Source: Caprella mutica (taxonomy: Eukaryota > Arthropoda > Malacostraca > Amphipoda > Caprellidae). From it: DNA of 64,000 bases. The stretch is from contig CANNZV010002615.1 of the NCBI GenBank assembly GCA_947561585.1, positions 1 through 64,000 of the forward strand, given 5' to 3'. Both the position numbers and the translations under genes were made by a program. Positions 1 to 12,012 of this stretch are shown here, piece by piece (within the stretch, counting starts at the first letter, position 1; each line of letters starts with the position of its first letter). The notes under the pieces are model-generated. The model was not told the DNA's origin and did not search any database. It worked only from the letters and a program-made list of their open reading frames with translations.

Positions 1-189
1 CTATAGCCATTTTTTTCAACTGATATTAATTCAAGGATTTATAGCATTTTTCTTAACTGAACATTCAATTTTGAAACTAGAAATATTTTAATGTATTTCA
101 TATTAATTTTCTATATGTCCTATACTTAACTAACACTAGTTGCAGTTAATTATTCCTTGTTGAAATGAACTTAGTGCTGCTCACTCATT

Positions 190-1310
190 AAAGGTCCTCT
201 TCAGGATTCGGGGAAAAAATTAGTTTATTACATAATATCAGGGTACAGTATCATATAGGGTATGGTAATCAGCTCTTCGAATCTAGTTTGACGTGACCAC
301 CGAGTGACTGGAAATGACGACTCTGACCACAACCTACTTAAACTTAGTCACTTCTAAATTTAATTTTTCTCTCATCAATTACTAACTACTAGTAATTAGG
401 CATCGGTTAAATACTTAAATGTATTTCCATTATTTTATTCCTTAACTGTTATTTATAGGAACTACAATTTAGCAGTTAACTAGCACTAGTTTAAGCTCCT
501 AGGTAGCAAATGTTCAAGACCCAATTTTTTATAGAAAAGTAAAAGAAATGAATAATAAAAAAACATCTGAATTATATATATATATTCAACTTTGAGGTTC
601 AATACCTTTTTCGCTTTTCTTTTACACGAAACTCTTATAAAATGACTTTAAACTTCTCGATATTAACATGCAAATGCGAGGAATTATGAGCTGCTCGGTT
701 ACAAACAAGAAATGTGTTGTTTTGGTGACATCATATTTTTGCGTTCGTCTACTTGTTACCATACCTGTTATATTGATGTACCCTGCATAATATTATAGAA
801 CTAAAGTATAGGATCGTTAATCTGCAAACCGTATACAATTCGGTATTTTCTATTAAAGTTTCTAATACTCTGTGTGCAACAATTGTACAAATCACCAAAC
901 TGATGCTGGAGAAGAAGATTGTACACTCTTTGTTTTGATTTCAAATTTGATTTTTATAAACAAACCAGGTATTTTCGGCCTTTGTTTAAGATATTAATTA
1001 TTTCCTGACTTAAATAAACGTTTCTATTATAAGTTTATCCAATTTTATACCTTTACACGAAAATTAAATGGATTTATTATACCTAATACATAGTTGACAT
1101 TCATAACAAATGGTTTACATTCTTTCTCTTCAGACCGAAAATTAGTAAGTCGGAAGTAAAGTAGGTTTAGTAGAGTCATTGTTATAAAAATATTTAAAAG
1201 CATTTAAAATTAAAAATATGCTATCAAATTTCATGGGATTTGCAGCAAAATGATAAGAAACATTAGCCTCGTTGATTAAACTAATAAGAATTTTGCTTGG
1301 AGGGGACCTT
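190..1310. mobile_element. Candidate 1.1 kb element bounded by AAAGGTCC inverted ends
   Basis: The left end reads AAAGGTCCTCTTCAGG and the right end, reverse-complemented, reads GAAGGTCCCCTCCAAGC. A similar pair with similar spacing lies at 24188-25275. No open frame or clear target duplication is visible inside or around it, and the interiors of the two copies do not obviously align by eye. The call rests only on the paired ends and their spacing, so it is tentative. Confidence 0.27.
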
Positions 1311-1570
1311 CAAACCAGCGCATGGAAGCATCACTTTCTACTTCATACATATTAATAAATACATGAATATTTACGTAATTTAAATCTTCTAAGTTGATTC
1401 TGAGGAGTACTACTTACAGCCAAAACTCACAATATAACTGATGGATTTTTTTCAAGATCTCTCACTAAAATCTCAATAACTCGGTCATTTTAGAGAATTG
1501 AGCTTCGGGAATAAGATGGATGATATTTTTTAATGATAATCTATTAATTAAGCCTATGTTGTTTTTTAAC

Positions 1571-2307
1571 TTTAGACTACCTAAAACTCATTGACCGAAT
1601 TTAGACTACTAAATTGATGTAAAATGAACATTTACTTCAATAATGATACTACAAACTAATGCAAAAAGATGCGCTGATTACGAACATGTAATCAGAATTT
1701 GAAAACATCCATTAGAACAGAAGTTATTCGGATTTTTCTTTCACCTGGCTTTAGACTACAATTTAAGGTCTAGCCGGATTTAGACTACTTTTTGAATAGT
1801 AAAATTACGTAAATCAATAACTTAAATACATAAAAAATATCTGTATTCAGCTGCTCATTTCAAATCTATATTCAGATTTCTAAAAAAGTCAGAAATAAAA
1901 AAGTTGTTCACTAAAAATAGAAAATGAAAAAGTGAAAATTACAGATATGGCAAGAGCTAGTGAGGTTCTAAGACTTATACCAGACATGTCAATTAATATT
2001 GAATTATTTCGAAGAGAGCACTCATATAAGACATATTAGGCCTAAATAATCAACTTTGAGTGCCCTAGGCCTATTTCTAACCTTCAGGGCGCACTTTTAA
2101 ACAATTTTGGAGCCCCGACTTTAGACTACTCATAAAACTCTTTTTAAAAAGATTAAAAGAAATATATAACTAATAGAATTAAAACAAACCTTGTATTGTG
2201 ATCAGCAAACCATTCTACATCGATTGGTATATTTGTTTTTAACGAAAAACGTATTTTTAGAGTCTTGAGGTTCACTAAAGCCATCTATGTAAGTGAAGTA
2301 GTCTAAA
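1571..2307. repeat. Dispersed TTTAGACTAC word cluster
   Basis: The 10-mer TTTAGACTAC occurs at 1571, 1600, 1750, 1779 and 2120, and in reverse complement at 2298-2307. Several copies are preceded by CCG or CCGA. The irregular spacing is not that of a minisatellite. It resembles the degenerate terminal words of the foldback elements elsewhere in this window, with the inverted copy at the far end. Confidence 0.45.
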
Positions 2308-3256
2308 CTTAGATTTACGACGAAGGAGAGAGAAAATGATAGCCAGTGTGTTAATAAATAAAAATTTCATGTATATACTGAGAGTACAATTTTGAAATAG
2401 ATTATAAATGAAAAAGTTACATAGAATAATTATCATATAATAATTAAATGTAATCAAAATCATCAAGAGAACATGAACACTTGGGTGTGAAGTGTAATTA
2501 AACAATTACAGTACTGTAACCTCTAATTACTTACTAATGACAATGGGAAGTAAGTGTGATCAATTATTCAATAAATACGATTTAATGAGTACTTTAATTG
2601 AGGGATATTGTTTGTGTTTTGTTTAGGGATATAATTATAAGTGATTGAGAGCATTTAACTAATTATAAACTTTTTCAGTGTATGATATTTATAATCAACG
2701 TAAATTAATGTATAATTACCAACTAAATTTTCTCTAGTGATTAATTCTTTTGTCTACAATATTTTCCTCATCACCTTTTATTACGCTGCCCGAAAAGCTT
2801 CAGTGATATTCATGGAGTTTTAAAAATGGCTTGATTATTGCCTACTTTATTCGTGTTTTTCTGTCTTTATTATTAGCAATAAAGTTATCAGTATCTTTAA
2901 TTTAAAAGTCCATACTAAGTCAGTTAACCTATCAATGTAACATTATAGGTAACAGTTCAATAAGAGTGAGATATAAGGTACCTAGAACATGAAGGTCATT
3001 TTATCTCCACTTATTCTGAGTTAAATAAAATGTTACTAAGGAATAAAAGGTATAAAAAGAGTAAAATACTATTTTGCGGAAGGTGAAGATTATTTAGGAA
3101 CATAAAACTGGAATTACTTCATAAACTATAGAATATAATGTTTAATGAGGTATAATCCTTTAATGCATTTAACAATATACCGGTTCTGAATTAAAAGAAA
3201 CACCCTCTACAAAATAATTAACTCTTCCGTCCCACTCAGAAAATTATAGTCTACTA

Positions 3257-3464
3257 TTTCTATCGGTGATTATAATCGATGATAAAAAATATCACTATCT
3301 ACGATAATAAATGACTAAACGAAATTTAGTCATAAATTATCACATATTTAAAACACTTTCAGTCTATCGTCTTTCGTCGGACATTCCTGACTAAAAACTC
3401 CTTCGATAATGTCTTTATTATGATATTTTACGATAAAATACCATCAATATTTCCCGTAATGGAC
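3257..3464 (+). mobile_element. Dispersed repeat family A, copy 1
   Basis: Begins with TATCGGTGATTATAATCGAT and ends near GTCTTTCGTCGGACATTCC plus a tail. The same sequence recurs at 9522-9650, and as inverted arms at 11387-11730 and 12480-12685. No coding capacity. It behaves as a non-autonomous element end; the parent transposon is unknown. Confidence 0.6.
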
Positions 3465-3667
3465 AATAAGAAACGATTTACCTACAGTAATTTTCCGACA
3501 GGGTTTGTTACGCAGAGTGTGACGGAGCCTTGAACCTTACCGCTAAATAGCGTTACGAAGCGTCACACCGCTGATGTCACCGCTAACAACTAACGCTAGT
3601 AACGAAATGGTGTATGGGAAAGATAGAACTCTATTTAATTATTAAATACTTGAGGGAAAAAGTAACT

Positions 3668-3820
3668 AGGGGTAGTTCTGAGTTGACGGACAGTTACACA
3701 TTTTCGATCATGTAAAAGGTATATAATTTAACATTTTAACTCGTGATTTTAATTATTAAATATTTTTTTCTTACTTGATCGAAAATGTGGAACTGTCCGA
3801 TAACTCGGAACTTACCCTAT
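3668..3820. mobile_element. MITE family B (GGGTAAGTT termini), copy 1
   Basis: About 150 bp with terminal inverted repeats. The right arm reads GATCGAAAATGTGGAACTG, then CCGATAACTCGGAACTTACCC; the left arm is its diverged inverse. The flanking TA at the right, and in other copies, fits the TA target duplication of Tc1/mariner-type elements. AT-rich hairpin loop, no coding. Confidence 0.7.
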
Positions 3821-3937
3821 ATATCTTTACATTTTCATAATAACATTTATATGCAAAGGAAAGTTTCGGAACCTAATTAACAGTATATTATTAATACTAA
3901 TTGTTTACCTATTGTAATAAACATTATATGTGAATAT

Positions 3938-4804
3938 AGTTAGAAGGTGAATACCACAAAGAGGTAAATAGTCTGAAGGTGAATACCACAAAGAGGTAAA
4001 TAGTCTGAAGGTGAATACCACAAAGAGGTAAATAGTCAGAAGGTGAATACCACAAAGAGGTAAATAGTCAGAAGGTGAATATCACAGAGGGATAAATAGT
4101 CAGAAGGTGAATATCACAGAGGGATAAATAGTCAGAAGGTGAATATCACAGAGGGATAAATAGTCAGAAGGTGAATATCACAGAGGGATAAATAGTCAGA
4201 AGGTGAATATCATAGAGGGGTAAATAGTCAGAAGGTGAATACCACAGAGGGATAAATAGTCAGAAGGTGAATACCACAAAGAGGTAAATAGTCTGAAGGT
4301 GAATACCACAGAGGGGTAAATAGTCAGAAGGTGAATACCATAGAGGGGTAAATAGTCAGAAGGTAAATACCAAAGAGGGATAAATAGTCAGAAGGTGAAT
4401 ACCACAAAGAGGTAAATAGTCTGAAGGTGAATACCACAGAGGGGTAAATATTCAGAAGGTGAATACCATAGAGGGGTAAATAGTCAGAAGGTGAATACCA
4501 CAAAGAGGTAAATAGTCAGAAGGTGAATACCACAAAGAGGTAAATAGTCTGAAGGTGAATACCACAGAGGGGTAAATAGTCTGAAGGTGAATACCACAGA
4601 GGGGTAAATAGTCAGAAGGTGAATACCACAGAGGGTAAATAGTCAGAAGGTGAATACCACAAAGAGGTAAATAGTCAGAAGGTGAATACCACAAAGAGGT
4701 AAATAGTCAGAAGGTGAATACCACAAAGGGGTAAATAGTCAGAAGGTGAATACCACAAAGGGGTAAATAGTCTGAAGGTGAATACCACAGAGGGGTAAAT
4801 AGTC
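3938..4804. repeat. Minisatellite, 32-bp unit, about 27 copies
   Basis: Unit begins AGAAGGTGAATACCACAAAG and continues AGGTAAATAGTC. Variants alternate ACCACA/ATCACA and AAAGAGG/GAGGGA, and neighbouring units share variants, as expected from local unit duplication. An open frame on the minus strand (4452-4694) is a by-product. Confidence 0.95.
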
Positions 4805-4868
4805 CCATGCAATCATTTAAAGAAGTCATGTAAATATTAACGATTTATGTGGGTTACTTTTCAGTCAT

Positions 4869-4953
4869 ATGTCTGTCTGTCTGTCTTTCTGTCTTTCTGT
4901 CTGTCTGTCTGTCTGTCTGTCTTTCTGTCTGTCTGTCTGTCTGTCTGTCTGTC
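4869..4953. repeat. (CTGT)n microsatellite
   Basis: Tetranucleotide CTGT run with occasional CTTT interruptions, lying between two minisatellites. Confidence 0.95.
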
Positions 4954-5010
4954 CTACATCTAAAATAGTAACAGTTGTTTCGAGTGGCTATTTAGAAGGA
5001 TAATTACAAG

Positions 5011-6030
5011 TGTACCATTCCTACCAATTACCATTCCAAGTGCACCATTCCTACCAATTACCATTCCAAGTGCACCATTCCTACCAATTACCATTCCAAG
5101 TGCACCATTCCTACCAATTACCATTCCAAGTGTACCATTCCTACCAATTACCATTCCAAGTGCACCATTCCTACCAATTACCATTCCAAGTGCACCATTC
5201 CTACCAATTACCATTCCAAGTGCACCATTCCTACCAATTACCATTCCAAGTGCACCATTCCTACCAATTACCATTCCAAGTGTACCATTCCTACCAATTA
5301 CCATTCCAAGTGCACCATTCCTACCAATTACCATTCCAAGTGCACCATTCCTACCAATTACCATTCCAAGTGCACCATTCCTACCAATTACCATTCCAAG
5401 TGTACCATTCCTACCAATTACCATTCCAAGTGCACCATTCCTACCAATTACCATTCCAAGTGCACCATTCCTACCAATTACCATTCCAAGTGCACCATTC
5501 CTACCAATTACCATTCCAAGTGCACCATTCCTACCAATTACCATTCCAAGTGCACCATTCCTACCAATTACCATTCCAAGTACACCATTCCTACCAATTA
5601 CCATTCCAAGTGCACCATTCCTACCAATTACCATTCCAAGTGTACCATTCCTACCAATTACCATTCCAAGTGTACCATTCCTACCAATTACCATTCCAAG
5701 TGCACCATTCCTACCAATTACCATTCCAAGTGCACCATTCCTACCAATTACCATTCCAAGTGCACCATTCCTACCAATTACCATTCCAAGTGTACCATTC
5801 CTACCAATTACCATTCCAAGTGCACCATTCCTACCAATTACCATTCCAAGTGCACCATTCCTACCAATTACCATTCCAAGTGCACCATTCCTACCAATTA
5901 CCATTCCAAGTGCACCATTCCTACCAATTACCATTCCAAGTGCACCATTCCTACCAATTACCATTCCAAGTACACCATTCCTACCAATTACCATTCCAAG
6001 TGCACCATTCCTACCAATTACCATTCCAAG
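5011..6030. repeat. Minisatellite, 30-bp unit, exactly 34 copies
   Basis: Unit begins TGCACCATTCCTACCAATTA and ends CCATTCCAAG. 1020 bp divided by 30 gives 34 nearly identical units; almost the only variable site is TGC/TGT/TAC at the unit start. Because 30 is divisible by 3, the array is open in frames on both strands (354 and 373 codons), with no sign of selection. The array is bracketed by GATAATTAC on the left and its inverse GTAATTATC on the right. Confidence 0.97.
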
Positions 6031-6033
6031 TGG

Positions 6034-6571
6034 TAATTATCACTCAAGAACAAAAGGGAAAGTATTTATCAATTTTTTTAATCGCAATCAACTTCTTCTC
6101 ACAGTTTCAATTCATTGTAATTATTTCTTAATTAAACATAATTAAATTAAATGGATATACGAATTAATAATGTTATACTTGATGAAATTATAGATATATA
6201 TGAATCAATATAAATATAAATTAGATAGAGATATGTGAATTAATATTATTATATCAATTAAAAGAATTAATAATATATAAATGAAATAAATGAATAATAT
6301 TATATTAAATGAAATAGAAATAAGAATTAATTTAATATCAGAATAATAAAATGAATTGATATAAGAATTAATAATGTTATATAAGACATAAGGACACGAA
6401 TAAAAATCCACTCTAAAATGGTCAATGTAACTTATAGTGTTTTTTATTCTCTTTTACACTGTAGAAAAGTGAATCTTGTAACATTATTCCTTAACCTATT
6501 TTATCTCTAACGATAAATGACTATACTTAATTTATTTTTAATGACTACAATTTAGAGATAAAGCTATGGGA
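6034..6571. other. AT-rich spacer, nothing recognised
   Basis: Very AT-rich sequence with repeated GAATTAATAATRTTATA-like words between 6160 and 6390. No exon or RNA signal seen. Confidence 0.5.
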
Positions 6572-6613
6572 GGGCCATAGAAGAACAAGAGGGTACTTTT
6601 TATTCTATGGCCC
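6572..6613. repeat. Small GGGCCATAGAA hairpin element, copy 1
   Basis: GGGCCATAGAA and its inverse TTCTATGGCCC enclose a short loop. A second copy with a similar loop (AAGAGGG) is at 9136-9176, so this is a dispersed mini-hairpin, not a chance palindrome. Confidence 0.5.
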
Positions 6614-6757
6614 AACTTAACTCTCCCCATGGGTGTCTATAGGGTTAGCCCCACTTAACTCTCCCCATGTGTGTCTATAGGGTTAGCCCCACTTAACTCT
6701 CCCCATGGGTGTCTATAGGGTTAGCCCCACTTAACTACCCCATGGGTGTCTAGGATA
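6610..6757. repeat. Minisatellite, 38-bp unit, 4 copies
   Basis: Units start CCCCACTTAACTCTCCCCAT and continue GGGTGTCTATAGGGTTAG; the last unit is truncated. It starts directly at the end of the adjacent hairpin. Confidence 0.9.
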
Positions 6758-6759
6758 TA

Positions 6760-8075
6760 GGTACTCACTATTTTATCTTCAATAGGTAGTAATTAAACAT
6801 TAACAAGTAGTCAGTTCTACGTCTATAGGATAGGTACTCACTATCTTCTCAGCATTGAGGTCTCCGCCTTTTTCTCCTTCTGCAGATCCATAGTTAGGGG
6901 GTCCGGTGGAGACATCGGCCTAAAGGGTAGAAAGGGGTAATATTATTATTTATTACCCATTAAAATAATGGGTTAATATTAGTGTTATTTTACCCGTTAA
7001 AAGTACACTTTGTCAGTTAAAATAAAAACATAAGAATTATAAGATCATTTAATATATTCCTGTGCGTGGTTACATCTTAATGATCTATCCTAATAATATC
7101 CGTCGTGTATTTATTGATTTATTTAACTCTGGAACAACCGATGTTGTTTGAAATATTAATGCATATCTTAAAAAAGAAATTATATCGTATACGATGGACA
7201 ATGTGCAACTGTTCGATAATTTAATAACTGTTCACAACGTGTGTAACTTTTACAACTGTAGAGGTTATATCACATATGTCATTATCTTGATAGCACATGT
7301 TGTATAATTGAACATATACGTCATATATGTTAATGGTTGCAATCATGCTTATACCTGACTATATGAATGATATCAATGAATTAGACAGTAATAATATTTT
7401 TTCTATGAATTAGACCTATTAATTTAGTAGGGGTTCAACGTCTGCTTCGGTACCAAAGGCGATATCACTTACGTCAAAAAAGTGAAATATTAGAACTAAT
7501 GAAATCAGTCTTTTCTATAATATTCACAGTATCATTATTGACGATAGATTATTTATTAACTACCATGTATGGTCCTTTATCTATTTCCGATATGTAAATA
7601 CCTAGGATATTCCATCTTACGTAGTTAGTTATCTATAAGGCCATCCTGTACTATCTCTATTTACAAAATATGTCCTAATTTCAAAATACCTACTCAACGG
7701 ATACAAACATTATCACTATGTTTTCTAGCACATTTCGCACAGGTTTCCGCTAACAATGTGAAACAATGGTTGGTTGACAAGGCTGGTCTATATACAACAT
7801 AACAATGACTAAACTTAACAATATGATGTGGAAGTCGAGGGTTAAATTTTGAATGTAATTAGTATATTTGGTACTCGTAAAGATGCTTTTATAGAGATAT
7901 ATAAAAACCATCCCAATTAATGATAAATACTTATAAATTTTTTAGCGAGTTTACTTGACGTCAGTTCTGGTACCAAGATCCATATCGCTAACGTCAAAAG
8001 GAAATTAAATACAAGAGACTGGAAGAAGCAGTCAGAAAGGAAAGTGACAATGAAAAATATATATGAGAACCTAAA
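6760..8075. other. Spacer with two copies of a 45-bp GGTACC hairpin
   Basis: Sequences at 7434-7480 and 7957-8000 share the pattern ACGTC, GGTACCAA, ATATC and ACGTCAAAA, and are imperfect palindromes (TTGACGT ... ACGTCAA). A third, inverted relative lies at 9352-9378. Otherwise AT-rich with no exon seen. Confidence 0.4.
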
Positions 8076-8202
8076 TATCCATGATACCTGCAGGTATCAT
8101 GGATACCATTTGAAATAACGACTTAGATTATGATTACTATATAATTTTGCCTTACATGATCGAAAATGTGAAACCGTCCTATAACTCGAAACTTACCCTA
8201 AG
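8076..8202. mobile_element. MITE family B half-copy with 30-bp perfect palindrome
   Basis: 8076-8105 is a perfect palindrome with half TATCCATGATACCTG. The right arm of family B follows at about 8156-8202 (GATCGAAAATGTGAAACCG and AACTTACCC followed by TA). The left arm is missing or too degraded to see. Confidence 0.6.
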
Positions 8203-8705
8203 ATTTCAGTTGCCGATATGACAAAACAGGATTAAGGAACAATAACATTCATTATACATATTTTCAAAGGTGTAATGCAGCTCTATGCATGTGTACTTTA
8301 TGTGTACTTGACTTTGTTGTGATGAGAAGTGCATTTGTAGAACAAAATAAGAATTCGAATCTTGTAGGATTAGGACATTAGCACGAATGCAACCGAAATG
8401 CAAAGTCACGCAATGAGTTGCGACTTAATGTCATGTGTTGGCTTATTGGAGAAATGGAAATGTGAAAACATGCAGGTCTGATATCAGAACATTTAGAACA
8501 TGTGTCCTTTTAGAATAAAAAATAACGAGCGTTTAGGCTTCAAATTGGAGTGTTCTATTAAAGAAACTAGATAACTTGTTTCTATGAAGAGAAAAACTTG
8601 GAAACTTGTTTCTATGAAGAAAAAGTAAACTAGATGCTTTGACTTTTTTTACACTAAATTTTTTTATTTTCTTAATAGCGTCAAAAAGAATCCGAAACAC
8701 TTTTT

Positions 8706-8892
8706 TTTGTGCAACAACTGTAATTCTGGTATACTTATGATTGTTATAGTTAAGATAATTATGTGTTCTGGTATACTTCTTATAGTTATGATAATTATGT
8801 GTTCTGATATACTTCTTATAGTTATGATTGTTATAGTTAAGATATTTATGTGTTCTGGTATACTTATGATAGTTATGAACGTGTTCTCATAT
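8706..8892. repeat. Degenerate tandem repeat, about 36-bp period
   Basis: Words GTGTTCTGGTATACTT and ATAGTTATGATAATTAT alternate five times with irregular lengths. Open frames on both strands here reflect the low complexity. Confidence 0.6.
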
Positions 8893-9135
8893 ACGTACTT
8901 ATGTGTTCCAAGAGCTTGAAAGTGTTCCTTGTACATACATACACATACTGCCAAGTAATTAGAAACACAATCCGTTAAATCACATAGCACATATGTGCCA
9001 AATTTGACACCATTTCAATGACCCAATTTTAGAATTCTCAAAACATATGACACATACAACGGGTTTTGAGCAAAAAAAGTTATTTCTTGAAGAATTATCT
9101 ATTTAATTTGAAAATAGTCGAAGATAAAATTATGG

Positions 9136-9176
9136 TGGGCCCATAGAAGATTAAGAGGGACCTATTCAATTTTCTA
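9136..9176. repeat. Small GGGCCATAGAA hairpin element, copy 2
   Basis: GGGCCCATAGAAG and TTTCTATGGCCCC enclose a loop containing AAGAGGG, matching the copy at 6572-6613. Confidence 0.45.
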
Positions 9177-9521
9177 TGGCCCCATCAAAATTATAGAAAA
9201 CTCATGACAATTTAAAAACAGATAATTTAAAAATTTGTTCACTATAGAGGCTACTATACCTTACTCAGGACACTACATTCACTATACAGTATTTCACTTT
9301 AGAAGACTTCTACTATAGTACCAGAATTTAGCCATTATTATGTATATTCTAGATGACGTCAGCGATGCTCATACCAAAAACTTGTTTAGATTCAATAATT
9401 ATGAAACACACATACGTACGTACACAAAACCGGAATGGGGCTTTAGGTTATATGCACACACAATGTAACTGTGAGGTGCATGTGAAACGGTGTACCCAGA
9501 TGGGAATTAAAGTCGCCTTTT

Positions 9522-9650
9522 TGATCGGTGATTGTAATCGATGATAAAAAGATCATCTATCTACGACAATAAATGATTAGAACAAATAGTGATTTTTCAT
9601 AAATTTAAAACACTTTTAGGCTATCGTCTTTCGTCGGACATTATTGACGA
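9522..9650 (+). mobile_element. Dispersed repeat family A, copy 2
   Basis: ATCGGTGATTGTAATCGATG to GTCTTTCGTCGGACATT, collinear with 3257-3464 but shorter at the right. No coding. Confidence 0.6.
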
Positions 9651-9778
9651 TGATGTCTGATATAATTATATTAAAAAATAGAAATAGGATAATAGTAAAT
9701 AATACTAAACTGTATTTTTAGATATTCTATTTTATAAGCAGATGATAATTTTACATAATATCTAACTAGGGTAAGTTC

Positions 9779-9929
9779 CAAATTATCAGTCAGTACTACA
9801 TCTTCGGTCATATAAGAAAAAACAATATAAAAATTATTAGATAGCACTGTGTAATAATAACAAATTTTCATATTGTTTTTTCTCATATGACCGAAGATGT
9901 AGTACTGACCGATAATTCGGAACTTGCCC
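9779..9929. mobile_element. MITE family B, copy with full inverted repeats
   Basis: Starts GGGTAAGTTCCAAATTATCA and ends CGATAATTCGGAACTTGCCC; the arms match over about 60 bp. TA precedes the left end. The loop contains CACTGTGTAATAATAACAA, which also forms part of the large palindrome at 10563-10658. Confidence 0.75.
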
Positions 9930-10562
9930 AACATTTTTAGAATTCTTATTTAAACAAAGATAATAAATTAATGATGATAACACGGTGCTATTTCTCTAAA
10001 ATAATCAACTCCTAAAGTTTAAGTATAGGAAGGATAAAGTAAACAGGATGCGCGTGTATCCTACGACTGCTGGGATTTACAGCTAAATATCCTATGTTTC
10101 TTAACTTAGGACAACTTCAAAAAAGGTTAGCATTAAATAAAGGATATGAATAAAGTGTTCTATTTGCTAACTTTTTGAGTCAGGGATGTTCCATTAGTAA
10201 CTAAAAAAGTAATTACTTACAAATTACATAAAATTAAAATAGACTATGAAATAAATTTACCAAATCTAAAAATTAATTTAAAACGTGAAATAAATTATGA
10301 AACTGTTAAGTAAAAAATGTTGGGAAGTCAAATTTAAAAAGGCAAAATTCGATAAAAAAAAACGGCAAAAATTAAAATAAGAGAGTGGGAAATAAAATAA
10401 AAAATTGCGAAATGGAAAAACTACTTACGATAACTTTTCTAATTGAAATTTTTTATTGCTAGCATGTAGTTACATTTAGTCTATGTACAAACTAATTAGT
10501 GACGTTTCTCTCGAAAATAATAATATCTTAATTACTATTTACAAACTGATTCTAGTTCCATC
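9930..10562. other. AT-rich spacer, nothing recognised
   Basis: Very A-rich stretch (10200-10450) without exon, RNA or transposon signature that I can support. Confidence 0.5.
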
Positions 10563-10718
10563 TAAAAATTGTTATTATTACACAGTGCAATCTAATACTT
10601 CTGCAAACCCGGGTTTGCAGAAGTATTAGATTGCACTGTGTAATAATAACAATTTTTATATAGTTTTTTTCTTATATGACCGAAGATGTAGTACTGACCG
10701 ATAATTCGTAACTAACCT
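10563..10718. mobile_element. 96-bp perfect palindrome joined to a family B right arm
   Basis: The sequence from 10563 to 10610 is the exact inverse of 10611 to 10658, meeting at CCC/GGG with no spacer. The family B right arm follows (GACCGAAGATGTAGTACTGA, then GATAATTCGTAACTAACC). Loop sequence shared with the copy at 9779-9929 shows this is a rearranged family B element: the left terminal arm is absent and the loop has been inverted and duplicated. Confidence 0.8.
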
Positions 10719-11386
10719 ATAATCACTGTATCTCTTTATTCCAATATAAAATTAACTTTTATTTAATATCACTATTTCGAATTATGAATTAAGTATCAGA
10801 CACCAAATTACGTATCACTTTGCAATACGGAATTGAACATTTTAATTCAAACCCTATATATTATATATAGGTATAATCCATATAGTATGTATATATAGTA
10901 TAACCTTGTGCTATACATTTTGCGGTCCAGAAATTGGTTGGAGAAATATGCTATATAGGTTACAATTATATGAATTATATATTGTTTAAGAATTGTAAAA
11001 GGTATTTTCACTGAAATACACTTTTAACATTATACATTTAATTGATAATATTTTGAAGTTTTTAACTAATTTATAAAATACAATTGAAATAATGGAATAT
11101 TTATATGCTATTGAAATTTTTTATTACTCTAAGTTTTCATTTATTAAATATATTACTTTTAATAATGAAAAAAAAAAAGGAAATAAATATAGATATATTA
11201 CAACAATAATTACTGAACATACTTTAAATAGAAAATTAATATTGAATAATGTACATTCCAGGAATATTTTAAAGTAGGAATACAGTATAATGAAAGAGAA
11301 TTTTCCTTTTTTCCTGTAAATTGAATTTAAGTAAAATTTTCTTGCGATTACAAACCAGTTGGTAAAATATAATAACCAATCCTTGT
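10719..11386. other. AT-rich spacer, nothing recognised
   Basis: Low-complexity AT sequence including a short TATATA run at 10858-10900. A 61-codon open frame at 11092-11277 is A/T-driven and has no splice or domain support. Confidence 0.5.
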
Positions 11387-11478
11387 TTGTTTTCTATCGG
11401 TGATTATAATCGATGATAAAAAGATCATCTATCTACGACAATAAATGATTAGACGAGATTCCATTCGTAATTTGCTGA

Positions 11479-11652
11479 AAACGTCGCGTTTTCCCCGCCC
11501 ACTTTACGCCTCTTCAAGTAATCACGGTAAAATGAATTGGAAGGCGGTACAAACGCTAGTGTAGACTTCAAATTTCCTTTCCATTTATTTAACCGTGATT
11601 AATTGAAGAGGCGTAAACTGGGAGTGAAAACGTGACGTTTTATCTGCTAGTA
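11479..11652. mobile_element. Nested palindromic MITE inside left arm
   Basis: Arms GAAAACGTCGCGTTTTCC plus TTTACGCCTCTTCAAGTAAT, and their inverse ATTAATTGAAGAGGCGTAAA plus GTGAAAACGTGACGTTTT. It interrupts family A sequence, which resumes at about 11670 with the GTCTTTTGTCGGACATTCC block. Confidence 0.65.
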
Positions 11653-11740
11653 TAGAATGGGCCTTGTAGCCCATCGTCTTTTGTCGGACATTCCCTACAC
11701 AAAAATTCCTTAGATAAAATACAATCAATATTGTAATACT

Positions 11741-12012
11741 AGAGTCCCATATACCGTACTACAGTCCCATATACCGTATTACTGTCCCATATACCATACT
11801 ACAGTCCCATATACCGTACTACAGTCCCATATACCGTACTACAGTCCCATATACCGTATTACAGTCCCATATACCGTACTACAGTCCCATATACCGTACT
11901 ACAGTCCCATATACCGTACTACAGTCCCATATACCGTACTACAGTCCCATATACCGTACTACAGTCCCATATACCGTATTACAGTCCCATATACCGTATT
12001 ACAGTCCCATAT
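11741..12012. repeat. Minisatellite, 20-bp unit, about 13 copies
   Basis: Unit ACAGTCCCATATACCGTACT with TACT/TATT variants; nearly homogeneous, so recent. Confidence 0.95.

Larger units (their letters stand above)
1..3235. other. AT-rich stretch without a recognised gene
   Basis: Read on both strands. Apart from the paired AAAGGTCC ends and the TTTAGACTAC words annotated separately, I see no exon with convincing splice sites, no transposase motif and no RNA gene. The one longer open frame (2275-2505, minus) is low-complexity and AT-driven. Confidence 0.5.

Noticed and set aside
3938..4804. CRISPR-like appearance of regular repeats
   Set aside because: The repeats are contiguous with no unique spacers, and the DNA is eukaryotic.
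4960..6131. Two open frames of 354 and 373 codons on opposite strands
   Set aside because: They are produced by a stop-free 30-bp minisatellite unit. Both strands are equally open and the few unit differences are not biased towards synonymous change.
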